Assembly (NCBI GenBank): GCA_963819635.1 | Contig: CAWFWX010000012.1 | Coordinates: forward strand, 213,546-277,545 | Direction of reading: 5' to 3' | Source: JACVRW01 sp963819635 | Lineage (GTDB): Bacteria > Actinomycetota > Thermoleophilia > Solirubrobacterales > Thermoleophilaceae | DNA: 64,000 bases | Part shown: positions 25,240-33,482 of the stretch, piece by piece | Numbering within the stretch: position 1 is the first letter of the stretch | Layout: the number at the start of each line of letters is the position of its first letter | The notes under the pieces: model-generated | The model's input: only the letters and a program-made list of their open reading frames with translations | Database searches by the model: none | Told to the model about the DNA's origin: nothing | Made by a program: the position numbers and the translations under genes

Positions 25240-27258
25240 ATGACCCGTCCCGTTGGGTCCGCCTCCCCGATGCTCCGGTCGGCTGCCGCCGCCGTGGCGT
25301 TCGCGACCCTCTACTTCCTCACGGCACAGCTGACCGGCTGGCTCATCGGCGATCCCGCGGTGCTGTGGCCGGCGAGCGGCGTCTACCTGGGCGTGATGCT
25401 CGTCGCGCCGCGACGTCTGTGGCCCGTGCTGGCCTGCGCCGCGGGCGTCGGGAGCTTCCTGACCTACCTGCACGCCGGCGCCTCGCTCGAGCTGAGCGTC
25501 GCATTCGCGGTCCCGAGCAGCGCGGAAGGGCTGCTGGCGGCGGTTCTGATCGAGCGCATCGCGGGATCGCGGTTCACGCTCGCCACGGTGCGCGACCTGC
25601 GCGCCTTCGTGCTGGGCGGCGCGGTCGTGGCGAACGGGCTGGTCGCTCTGTCGGCCGCGGCGGTGGCGGGGCAGTCGTTCGACGCCTCCTTTGCCGAGAG
25701 CTGGCTGCGGTGGTGGAGCGCGGATGCACTCGGCATGATCGCCGTTGTGCCCATCTTCACGGCGCGGCGCCGGGGGGTGCGCGCGGTGGCGCTCGGCGGT
25801 CTGGCGGCGGCGCTGGTGGCCTCTCATGTCGCGTCCGAGGTCTACGTCATCCAGGGCTTCCTGGCGGTGCTTCTCCTCGGGTCGCTCGCGTTGGCCGCGG
25901 CGGCAGGAGAGCGCCAGCGTCTGCGCATGGCGGCGGACCACGCGAGCAACGAGCTCGAGGGATCCGCCGAGCGGCTCGAACGGGCCGGCCGGCAGGTGGC
26001 ACAGCTCACCGCCGAGCTGGCCGCGCGGAGCGCCGAGGTGCACCAGGCGACGCGCCGGCGCGAAGGGCTGGCCGCTGACCTGCGCGAGTCGGAGGCCGCA
26101 CGGCGGCGGACCGAACGCGAGCTCGGCGACGCCAGGGAGCAGCTGTCGCGGGTGAGCAGCGAGAACGGAACGCTGGGGGAGGAGCTGTCACGTGTCAGCG
26201 CCCACAGCGACACGCTGGAGGAGGAGTTCTCGCGCATGAGCGCGGATAACCGCACGCTGGAGGAGGAGCTCTCGCGGGTGAGCGCCGAGAACGACAAGCT
26301 CGAGCAGGAGTTGTCACGGGTCAGCGCGCATAGCGACACGCTGGAGGAGCAGCTGTCCCGCGTCCGTGCGCATGGCGACACGCTGGAGGAGCAGCTGTCG
26401 CGGATGAGCGCGCATACCGAGACGCTGGAGGACGAGCTTTCGCGGGTCAGCGCTGATAACGACAAGCTCGAGGAGGAGCTCTCGCGCGTGGGCGCGCATA
26501 GCGACGCGCTGGAGGAGGAGCGGTCCCGCGTCCGTGCGCACAGCGACACGCTCGAGGACGACCTGTCGCGGGTCAGCGCGCACAGCGACACGCTGGAGGA
26601 GGAGCTGTCGCGGGCTAGGGCGGAAGGTCGCGCGCTGCAGCAGGAGATCGTGAGTGTCCGCGCGGAGGAGGCGCGGATCAGCCAGGAGCTGGCGGAGGCC
26701 GTGTCACACCGCCGCCGGGCGGAGCAGGAGCTCGAGCTCGGCGCGGGCCATCTCGACGATGTCCGCACCGAGCTGGAGCAGTCCCAGCGCGCGCGTGCGC
26801 ACACCGAGGAGGCGCTGGAGAAGGCGCGCGCGCTGTTGCTCGAGCAGCGCGCACGGCTCGAGCGGTCGCTCGACGAGACCGCCGCGACGCTTGCGCGGAC
26901 AGAGGCCGAGCGTCGCCTCCTCGCCGACCAGGCCACCGAGCTGATCGCGCGCTACGACGAGCGCGGGACCTGTATCTACGCCTCGCCCGCCTCGCGGCGC
27001 CTGCTGGGATACGAGCCCGAGGAACTCGTCGGGCGGGCAGGAGCGGAGCTGCTCCACCCGGAAGACCGTCATCTGCTCGCGCGCGCACGCGCGACGAGCG
27101 CCGAGAGCATTTTCGAAGCGCGTCTACGTCGCAAGGCCGGCGACTACAACTGGGTCGAGGTGCGCCTGCGCCCCGTCCTGGCGGCCGACGGTGACCGGCC
27201 GGTCGCCATCAACACGACCATCCGCGAGACCTCGCGCCGCCGCGAGCTCGCCGCCTGA
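25240..27258 (+). CDS. MASE1 membrane sensor with repeat coiled coil and PAS domain, no output domain
   Basis: 672 residues. Residues 1-220 form a MASE1-type sensor with about eight helices (WPASGVYLGVMLVAPRRLWP). Residues about 230-560 are a long coiled coil, whose centre (301-468) is twelve tandem copies of a 14-residue unit like ELSRVSAHSDTLEE. A PAS domain (about 560-672, with IYASPASRRLLGYEPEELVG and FEARLRRKAGDYNWVEVRL) ends the protein. No kinase, GGDEF, EAL or phosphatase domain follows, and the stop is clean. MASE1 proteins normally carry such outputs. The ATG is only 3 bases from AGAGGG, so the start is uncertain. Confidence 0.85.
   Translation: MTRPVGSASPMLRSAAAAVAFATLYFLTAQLTGWLIGDPAVLWPASGVYLGVMLVAPRRLWPVLACAAGVGSFLTYLHAGASLELSVAFAVPSSAEGLLAAVLIERIAGSRFTLATVRDLRAFVLGGAVVANGLVALSAAAVAGQSFDASFAESWLRWWSADALGMIAVVPIFTARRRGVRAVALGGLAAALVASHVASEVYVIQGFLAVLLLGSLALAAAAGERQRLRMAADHASNELEGSAERLERAGRQVAQLTAELAARSAEVHQATRRREGLAADLRESEAARRRTERELGDAREQLSRVSSENGTLGEELSRVSAHSDTLEEEFSRMSADNRTLEEELSRVSAENDKLEQELSRVSAHSDTLEEQLSRVRAHGDTLEEQLSRMSAHTETLEDELSRVSADNDKLEEELSRVGAHSDALEEERSRVRAHSDTLEDDLSRVSAHSDTLEEELSRARAEGRALQQEIVSVRAEEARISQELAEAVSHRRRAEQELELGAGHLDDVRTELEQSQRARAHTEEALEKARALLLEQRARLERSLDETAATLARTEAERRLLADQATELIARYDERGTCIYASPASRRLLGYEPEELVGRAGAELLHPEDRHLLARARATSAESIFEARLRRKAGDYNWVEVRLRPVLAADGDRPVAINTTIRETSRRRELAA
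26140..26643 (+). repeat. Twelve in-frame 42-bp tandem repeats (14-residue unit)
   Basis: Twelve units inside the MASE1-PAS gene, each encoding a variant of [EQD]LSR[VM]SA(H/E/D)(S/N)DTLEE. Units 2, 5 and 11 are almost identical while others differ at the middle positions, so the array has partly diverged or been homogenised. Fourteen residues are two heptads, so copy number can change the length of the coiled coil without breaking its register. Confidence 0.95.
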
Positions 27259-27259
27259 A

Positions 27260-27946
27260 TTACGCCGCGGCCGGGGGGTCGACCGGTTCACCGGCGCTCA
27301 CCAGGCCCGTCTGGTAGGCGAGCACCACGAGCTGCGCGCGATCGTGCGCGTGGAGCTTCATCATCGTGCGGCTCACGTGAGTCTTCGCGGTAGCGGGGCT
27401 GACCACCAGCCGCTCCGCTATCGCCGCGTTGGTGAGCCCGTAGGCCACGAGCGCCATCACCTCGCGCTCGCGGGGGGTCAGCTCATCGAGCTCGGAAGGC
27501 GCCCGGCGCCGCCGCTCCGGCCACGCGGCGTACTCCGCGATGAGCCGGCGCGTGACGCTCGGCGAGAGGAGTGCCTCCCCGGAGGCGAGCACCCGTACGG
27601 CCCTCAGGATCTCGGCCGGTTCGCTGTCCTTAACGAGGAAGCCGCTGGCGCCGACTCTGAGCGCTTCGAAGACGTACTCGTCGCTTTCGAACGTGGTGAG
27701 GATCAGCACTCGCACGTCCTTCAGCCGATCGTCCCCCGCGATCCGCTTGGTGGCCTCGACCCCGTCGAGCCCTGGCATGCGGATGTCCATCAGCATCACG
27801 TCGGGACGGGTCTCCCGTGCCAGGGCGATCGCCTCATCCCCGTCGCCCGCCTCTCCGACGACGGCGATGTCGTCCTCGTTCTCGAGCAGGATTCGCAGAC
27901 CGGCCCGCAGGAGCGCCTGGTCGTCGACGAGCACGACGCGGATCAC
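27260..27946 (-). CDS. LuxR/NarL-family response regulator of the ABC-exporter region
   Basis: 228 residues: receiver with Asp8/Asp9, phospho-acceptor Asp54 (LMDIRMPG), Thr in LTTFES and Lys in FLVKDSEP, then a GerE HTH (LTPREREVMALVAYGLTN, about 148-205). The GTG at 27946 overlaps the stop of the upstream kinase (GTGA). With that kinase it forms a LiaRS/DesRK-like pair. It ends one base from the convergent MASE1 gene. The shared DNA module upstream of the kinase and of the nearby PrsW-ABC operon makes that exporter its likely target. Confidence 0.94.
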   Translation of the reverse strand: MIRVVLVDDQALLRAGLRILLENEDDIAVVGEAGDGDEAIALARETRPDVMLMDIRMPGLDGVEATKRIAGDDRLKDVRVLILTTFESDEYVFEALRVGASGFLVKDSEPAEILRAVRVLASGEALLSPSVTRRLIAEYAAWPERRRRAPSELDELTPREREVMALVAYGLTNAAIAERLVVSPATAKTHVSRTMMKLHAHDRAQLVVLAYQTGLVSAGEPVDPPAAA

Positions 27947-28620
27947 GACTGAATCCCGACCGGCAGGGCGACGCAAACGCGGAACCCTCCGCCTGCGCGC
28001 GGTCCGGCGTCGAGCTTCCCTCCGAGAGCCAGCGCTCGCTCCCGCATGCCGTTGATGCCGTGCCCGGAGCCGGGCTCCCGCTCGCGATCGCTCTGCTCCG
28101 GCCCGTGTCCGTCGTCGGTGACCTCGAGCACGAGCCGATCGTGCTCGTAGCGGACCGTCACGACGGCGGACGCGGGTCCCGCGTGGCGAAGGGCGTTGGT
28201 CAGCGCCTCCTGCGCGATCCGGTAGGCCGCACGGTCCACGGCGGGCGGCAGGCTGCGGGCGCTGCCGGACACGACGACGCGCGTCGGCAGGCCGGCGGCC
28301 GTTGTGGTCGCGGCGAGGTTGTCCAGTCGTGCCAGGCCATGGAGCGGAGCCTCGGTGCGCTGCACCGTTCGCATCACGCCCAGCAGCGCGCGCAGCTCAC
28401 GCGACGCCTCGCCGCTGATCGTCTGGATGACTCGAAGAGCCTCCGCGGCCTGCTCCGGGCTGTCACCCGCGACGTGGGCGGCCACGCCGGCCTGCACGTT
28501 GATCGTGGCGAAGCTGTAGGCCACGATGTCATGGAGCTCGCGCGCCATGTGCAGCCGTTCCGCGTCCACGAGTCTCCGCACCTGCTCCGGGACCATCTCC
28601 GGGGCGATGCTGGTGCTCAT
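27943..28620 (-). CDS. Compact soluble histidine kinase (HisKA_3 type)
   Basis: 225 residues with no membrane helix or sensor domain: HisKA_3 dimerisation domain with phospho-acceptor His in HMARELHDIVAYSF (about 24-37), then a HATPase domain with EALTNALRHA, VTDDGHG and GHGINGMRERA. Family members usually have membrane helices in front; here the protein begins right at the dimerisation helix, so it must be told its signal by a partner, perhaps the adjacent ABC transporter or PrsW protein. It is coupled to the downstream regulator by GTGA. Confidence 0.9.
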   Translation of the reverse strand: MSTSIAPEMVPEQVRRLVDAERLHMARELHDIVAYSFATINVQAGVAAHVAGDSPEQAAEALRVIQTISGEASRELRALLGVMRTVQRTEAPLHGLARLDNLAATTTAAGLPTRVVVSGSARSLPPAVDRAAYRIAQEALTNALRHAGPASAVVTVRYEHDRLVLEVTDDGHGPEQSDREREPGSGHGINGMRERALALGGKLDAGPRAGGGFRVCVALPVGIQS

Positions 28621-28677
28621 TAGATCGTTTCGCGGACTGAGGCGGGCATCCCCACAAAGGTCCCAGCTGTTAGCCCG

Positions 28678-28750
28678 ATTGTCTGCACGGACAACCCCAC
28701 TCCGCCCCCCCAGTGGGCCGCAATCTCGCCTTACCGCTAGCCGGTACGCC
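28678..28750 (-). promoter_or_regulatory. Second conserved module, copy upstream of the kinase-regulator operon
   Basis: On the minus strand CCGGCTAGCGG, then GAGATT, then 31 bases later the dyad-like TTGTC-CGTGCA-GACAA, ending about 57 bases before the kinase start. The same blocks with the same 41-base offset occur at 31328-31400 upstream of the PrsW-like gene. Confidence 0.6.
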
Positions 28751-28762
28751 GTGTCGCCTGGC

Positions 28763-29506
28763 CTACAGCGACGGTCGCTGGGTGTCGCGCCGGTAGGCGC
28801 GGATGGCGACGCGGGTCAGGACGACGGTCCAGATCGCCATCACGACCCAGCCGCGGGTGCCCCAGCCGCCCTCGCCGAGCCCGGCGTGGCTGGCCTGCAC
28901 CAGCCAGTAGGAGGGCAGCGCCTGCGCGAGATCGTGAATGAAGCCGTGCCCGCTGATCGGAAACCAGGTGCCGCCGAGCAGCGCGAGCACACCCACGAGC
29001 CCGCCCACCGCGGGTCCGATCGAGTCCGAGCTGAGCAGGTGTCCCATGGCGATCCCGAGCGCTGCGAAGGGGATCAGCCCGACGAGCAGCAGCCCGGTCA
29101 TGGCGAGCCAGCGGCCGGCCGGAAGGCTCACGCCGAGCGCCAGCCCGCAGGCGTACAGGGTGAGGATGCAGAGCAGAGCCAGGAGGTAGCCGGTCAGGAT
29201 CTTGGCCCCGAGGTAGGCCGAGGGCGGGAGCGGGCTCACGCGCAGCTGACGGTTCCAGCCGGCGGCGCGGTCGGCGGCGATCCGGGCGCCGGCGGCCAGC
29301 ATCGCGTTCATCGTCGCGAAGGCCGCCAGCCCGACCATGAAGTAGAGCGGTATCGAGATGCCGGTTCCGGAGAAGTCCGACACGTGGCGGTTCGGCGCGA
29401 CGATCACGACGTAGAGGATGAGCGGAAACGCGAGCGAGAAGATGATCACGCGCTTGTTGCGCATCGCTCGCAGCAGCTCGTAGCGGGTGTAGACGGCTGT
29501 GTTCAT
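28763..29506 (-). CDS. ABC-2 type exporter permease
   Basis: 247 residues with six membrane helices in the ABC2_membrane pattern (N-terminal cytoplasmic YELLRAMRNKRVIIFSLAFP, then helices around 20-40, 55-75, 100-125, 130-155, 165-180, 215-235). It is coupled to the ATPase gene by an ATGA overlap. Such two-gene exporters move antibiotics, lipids or peptides. The nearby LuxR-type two-component pair and PrsW-like protease suggest an envelope-stress or antimicrobial-peptide detoxification unit. Confidence 0.9.
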   Translation of the reverse strand: MNTAVYTRYELLRAMRNKRVIIFSLAFPLILYVVIVAPNRHVSDFSGTGISIPLYFMVGLAAFATMNAMLAAGARIAADRAAGWNRQLRVSPLPPSAYLGAKILTGYLLALLCILTLYACGLALGVSLPAGRWLAMTGLLLVGLIPFAALGIAMGHLLSSDSIGPAVGGLVGVLALLGGTWFPISGHGFIHDLAQALPSYWLVQASHAGLGEGGWGTRGWVVMAIWTVVLTRVAIRAYRRDTQRPSL

Positions 29507-30429
29507 GCGGCCTCCTCGCCGGCGGCAGCGCGCGAGTCCGTCAGCGTGAGGAAGGCCTGCTCCAGCCCCGCGCCGGTGATCTCGATGTCGCGCGCTTCGT
29601 CGTAGCGCTCGAGCAGCGCGCGGATGGCCGCGTCGGAGTCCGAGCAGGTGAGAATGACGGTCTCGCCGTGACGCTCGGCCCCGGTCACGCCCGGCAGGGC
29701 GGTCAGCACGCCGGCGTCGACGCCGGGCAGGGTCGCTCGGATGTTGCGGACGCCGACCATGGCCTTGATCTCGGTGGTCGAGCCGTCGGCAACCACCTGT
29801 CCGCGTGCCATCAGCACGACCCGGTCGGCGTAGGCGTCCGCCTCCTCGAGGTAGTGGGTGGCGAAGATGACGGTCTTCCCACGTGACGCGAAGCCGCGCA
29901 TCGTTCCCCAGAAGCCGCGTCGCGCCTCGACGTCGAGCGACACGGTCGGCTCGTCGAGCACGAGCAGCTCAGGGTTGCTGACCAGCGCCAGGGCGAGACG
30001 CACCCGTTGGCTCTGGCCGCCGGAGAGTGTTTGCGTGCGCTTCTCGGCGAGGCCGGCGATGCCGGCGAGCTGGAGCACCTCGTCGATGCCGAGCGGCAGC
30101 GGATAGAGCGAGGCCATCATCGAGACCAGCTCACGCACCGAGAGGTCGCCGATCAGGCCGCCCGCCTGAAGCATCACGCCGATCCCGCCGGCGGCGATCG
30201 CCTCGCGGGGACTGGCCCCGAAGATCGTGACCGTGCCGGCGTCGGGCTCCGTGAGGCCGAGCAGCATCTCCAGCGTGGTGGACTTGCCGGCCCCGTTCGG
30301 CCCGAGCAGGGCGACGGTCTCGCCGCGCCCGATCGACAGGTCGACGGCCCGCACGGCCCGCACGGGGCCATCGGGACCATGGAAGGACTTGACCAGGCCC
30401 TCGAGCGCGATGGTCCCTACTGGGCGCAT
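29503..30429 (-). CDS. ABC exporter ATP-binding protein
   Basis: 308 residues: one nucleotide-binding domain with Walker A LLGPNGAGKST, signature TLSGGQSQRVRLALALV, Walker B LLVLDEPT and switch His in FATHYLEEAD, followed by a C-terminal regulatory extension (about 215-308) of the DrrA type. It powers the adjacent ABC-2 permease. ATG at 30429 overlaps the PrsW-like stop, the stop overlaps the permease start. Most likely a drug, peptide or lipid exporter. Confidence 0.93.
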   Translation of the reverse strand: MRPVGTIALEGLVKSFHGPDGPVRAVRAVDLSIGRGETVALLGPNGAGKSTTLEMLLGLTEPDAGTVTIFGASPREAIAAGGIGVMLQAGGLIGDLSVRELVSMMASLYPLPLGIDEVLQLAGIAGLAEKRTQTLSGGQSQRVRLALALVSNPELLVLDEPTVSLDVEARRGFWGTMRGFASRGKTVIFATHYLEEADAYADRVVLMARGQVVADGSTTEIKAMVGVRNIRATLPGVDAGVLTALPGVTGAERHGETVILTCSDSDAAIRALLERYDEARDIEITGAGLEQAFLTLTDSRAAAGEEAA

Positions 30430-31277
30430 CAGGAAGCCCGCTTGGCGAGGCGCCAGATGCGGACCATGGCGTAGATGCCCACGATCGAGACGAGCGCCGT
30501 GCAGACCACCGAGGAGATTGCGAACAGGGTTACGTCGTTCCTCAACGCCGCGACGCCGGTGGATGCGTCATAGAGCGCGTGCAGCAGCGCCACGAACAGG
30601 TAGGTCGCCACGACGATCGGAGTGAGGCGCAGGCGACCCTGGCGCGCCACCATGAAGAGAACGCCGCCGAGGATGCCGGTCCACAGCCCGTGTCCTACGG
30701 GCGCGAGCAGGCCGCGCTCGACGACGGTGGCGATCATGTTGTGCAGCTCGAGCCCGTGCGGCCCGAACAGCGCGACAAGCGCATAGCCGCTGCTCTCGAA
30801 CGCCGCGAAGCCGAAGCCCACCGCGACCCCGAGCACGATTCCGTCCCGGATCGAGTAGCTCACGAGGCGCCGGGCGATCAGCCACAGCGCGACGAGCTTG
30901 GCGGCCTCCTCGATGAGCCCGATGCCGAAGTACCGCAGGAACCCGTTGCCGAGGAGCAGGTACTCGCCGAAGACGGCGAGCAGTATGCCGAGGGTGCCGC
31001 CGAGCGCGAAGGCCTCGACGATCCTGACGCGCGGGAACGCCGAGTCGTACAGCCGGTCGAAGACGAAGACCGCTCCGGACACCGGCACGGCGAAGCTTCC
31101 GGTCGTGACGGTCAGCGGGATCAGATTGGCGTCGTGGGTGATACCGAGCGCCACGACCGCGACGACCCACGTGATCGCGCCGAGGCAGAGCAGCTTGAGC
31201 CAGCGCCAGCGGCTCGGCTCCTCCAGTCCCTGCCCGAGCCACCCGGGTGCGCCGAGTGACCTGGTCGCCAGGGTCAT
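30429..31277 (-). CDS. PrsW-family intramembrane metalloprotease-like protein
   Basis: 282 residues with about eight membrane helices. The PrsW motifs are visible: EExxK in GIGLIEEAAKLVALW, FGFAAFESSGYAL, a His in VGHGLWTG and HALYD near the end. PrsW of Bacillus performs site-1 cleavage of the anti-sigma factor RsiW under antimicrobial stress. Here no anti-sigma gene is adjacent; instead the gene heads an operon with an ABC exporter and lies beside a two-component pair. The ATG at 31277 is favoured because upstream sequence is low-quality coding and holds the regulatory module. Confidence 0.87.
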   Translation of the reverse strand: MTLATRSLGAPGWLGQGLEEPSRWRWLKLLCLGAITWVVAVVALGITHDANLIPLTVTTGSFAVPVSGAVFVFDRLYDSAFPRVRIVEAFALGGTLGILLAVFGEYLLLGNGFLRYFGIGLIEEAAKLVALWLIARRLVSYSIRDGIVLGVAVGFGFAAFESSGYALVALFGPHGLELHNMIATVVERGLLAPVGHGLWTGILGGVLFMVARQGRLRLTPIVVATYLFVALLHALYDASTGVAALRNDVTLFAISSVVCTALVSIVGIYAMVRIWRLAKRAS

Positions 31278-31327
31278 GCCGCCGTCTGCCGGAACCACAT
31301 CTCCGGATGATCGAATGCGAGCGCCCC

Positions 31328-31400
31328 GCTGTCTGCACGGGCAGTGGCCATCTTCAGCCCTGGCCAGCCGGAATCTCGTCATGCCCGCTAGCCGGAACGG
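31328..31400 (-). promoter_or_regulatory. Second conserved module, copy upstream of the PrsW-ABC operon
   Basis: Minus strand: CCGGCTAGCGG, GAGATT and, with the same 41-base offset as at 28678-28750, CTGCCCGTGCAGACAG, about 51 bases before the PrsW-like ATG. The divergent aldo/keto reductase gene starts 120 bases away on the other side. Confidence 0.6.
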
Positions 31401-31519
31401 AGCTCGGGCAGGCCGCCCCTCGCCGTAGTCCTTCCGGCGTTCCTGCACTCCGCGCGGTACCCGGAAGAGCCGCCCGCAGGCGGACGACAGAGACCGGTCC
31501 GTGAGCCATCGTTCCCGCC

Positions 31520-32547
31520 ATGGACAAGGTGACTCTTGGCATGACCGGCCTGGAGGTGTCTCCGATCGCCTTCGGCACCTGGCAGCTCGGAGGCGAATGG
31601 GGCGAGTTCGACGAGCGGCGAGGCCGATCGCCGCCATCCGCCAAGCGCGCGAGCTTGGGGTGAACCTCTTCGACACCGCCCAGGGCTACGGCTTCGGCGC
31701 CTCCGAGCAGCTGCTCGGCCGGGCGCTGCGCGACGATCTCGACAACCGCCGCGACGAGGTCGTGATCGCCACCAAGGGCGGCCTGCGGATGACCGACGAC
31801 GGCCTCGTTCGCGACGCGAGCCCCGAGTTGCTTCGCGCCGGAGTCGAGGACAGCCTGCGTGCGCTCGAGGTCGACTACGTCGACATCTACCAGGTGCACT
31901 GGCCCGACCCCGACGTCCCGTTCGCCGAGACCGCCGCGCGCTCGAGGAGCTCGTCCAGGAGGGAAAGATCCGGCACGTCGGCGTCTCCAACTACGACGCG
32001 ACCCAGATGGCCGAGTTCGCGCGCACCCGGCCGGTGGAGACACTCCAGCCGCCCTACCACCTGTTCCGCCGCGACGTCGAGACGGAGCGTGCTTCCCTAC
32101 GCCCGCGAGCACGACATCGGGGTGCTCGTCTACGGACCGCTGGCCCACGGGCTGCTGACCGGCAGCCATGGACGAGCACACGACCTTCGCCGCCGACGAC
32201 TGGCGCAGCGGGAGCCCCGTGTTCCAGGGCGAGACCTTCCGGCGCAACCTGGAGATCGTCGCGCGAGCTGGAGCGCTTCGCCGCCGATGAGCTCGGGATC
32301 TCGGTCGCCCAGCTGGCGGTCGCGTGGACGTTGGCCAATCCGGCCGTCCACGTCGCCATCGTCGGCGCGCGCAGCCCGAGGCACATCGAGGAGAGCCATC
32401 GCCGCCGCCGAGCTCCGCCTGAGCGAGGCCGATCTCGCGCAGATCGATCGCATCGTGGCGGACTCGGTGGCGATCGCCGGCCCGTTTCCCGAGATGGGCC
32501 GCCTGAGCACCGAGACGAGCGTCTTCACCGAAGCCAAGGTGAGCTAG
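31520..32547 (+). pseudogene. Aldo/keto reductase gene interrupted by about six frame changes
   Basis: Seven consecutive pieces in alternating frames read as one aldo/keto reductase of about 340 residues: MDKVTLGMTGLEVSPIAFGT, then NLFDTAQGYGFGASEQLLGRA with catalytic Asp and Tyr, VVIATKGG with Lys, YQVHWPDPDVP with His, then GVSNYDATQMAEF, GVLVYGPLAHGLLTG, AVAWTLANPAVHVAIVGAR and a C-terminus ending at the TAG at 32545. Breaks fall near 31620, 31940, 32085, 32166, 32262 and 32395. Apart from the indels the protein is well conserved, with active-site residues intact. Either very recent decay or a stretch of poor sequence; see findings. Confidence 0.82.
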
Positions 32548-33482
32548 GTGACAACGATGCCGAGTTCGACAGACAAGACTCGCTCCGGCCGACCATCGCC
32601 GTGCTCGGGACGGGCAGGATGGGCGCGCCGATCGCGCGCAACCTGCTGCGCGGCCGGCTTCGAGGTGTCGGTGTGGAACCGCACCGCGAAGCGGGCGCCG
32701 CAGCCTGGCCGACGACGGCGCCAGGCTCGCGTCGCCGCCCGGCCGAGGCCGCCGAGGCCGGCGACGTCGTGCTGACGATGCTGTCCGACGGCGACGCGGT
32801 CAGCGACGCGATGCTGGGTCGCGACGGCGCGCTGTCGCGTCACTGCGGCCCGGCTCGGTCTGGATCCAGATGGCCACGATCGGCAGTCGCTGGACCGAGC
32901 GCCTGGCGACCGTCGCCGAGCGAGCACGAGCGTCGACTTCGTCGACGCGCCGGTGTCCGGCAGCGACGGCCCGGCCCGGGAGGGCAAGCTGGTCGTGCTG
33001 GCCTCGGGCCCGGAGGCCGTCCGTGCGCGGCTGCGACCCGATCTTCGACGCCATCGGCAGCAAGACGCTCTGGCTCGGGCCGGCCGGCAACGGGACCCGG
33101 CTGAAGCTCGTGCTCAACAACTGGCTCGCCTCGCAGGTCGAGGCCGTGGCCGAGACGATCGCCCTGACCGAGGCGCTCGGGCGTCGACCCGACGTGTTCG
33201 TCGACGACGATCGCCGACGGACCGCTGGGGTCGCCGTACGCGGTCGCCAAGGGCACGGGCGATGATCGCCGGCGACTTCGCCCCGGGCTTCGCCCTGCGA
33301 CTCGCCTACAAGGACGTCGAGCCTGGCGCTGGACGCCGCTCGCGAGCACGACCTGGAGCTGCCGGTGACCGAGGCGCTGGTCGCCACGCTGGCGGCAGGC
33401 GATCGACGCCGGCCACGCCGACGAGGACATCTCGGCCGTGATCGCGGCGGCATCGCCTCCCGCGCGACCTGACGCGGCGTGA
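32548..33482 (+). pseudogene. 3-hydroxyisobutyrate dehydrogenase-like gene with many frame changes
   Basis: About eleven frame changes in 930 bases, yet the pieces join into a 6-phosphogluconate/3-hydroxyisobutyrate dehydrogenase-type protein of about 300 residues: NAD site TIAVLGTGRMGAPIARNLL, GFEVSVWNRT, GDVVLTMLSDGDAV, substrate loop DAPVSGSDGPAREGKLVVLA and the catalytic Lys in GPAGNGTRLKLVLNN. It begins right after the aldo/keto reductase stop and its TGA overlaps the GTG of the MFS gene (GTGA), so the gene ends are those of a normal operon. Probably a reductase of small carbonyl or beta-hydroxy acids if the frame is restored. Confidence 0.8.
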
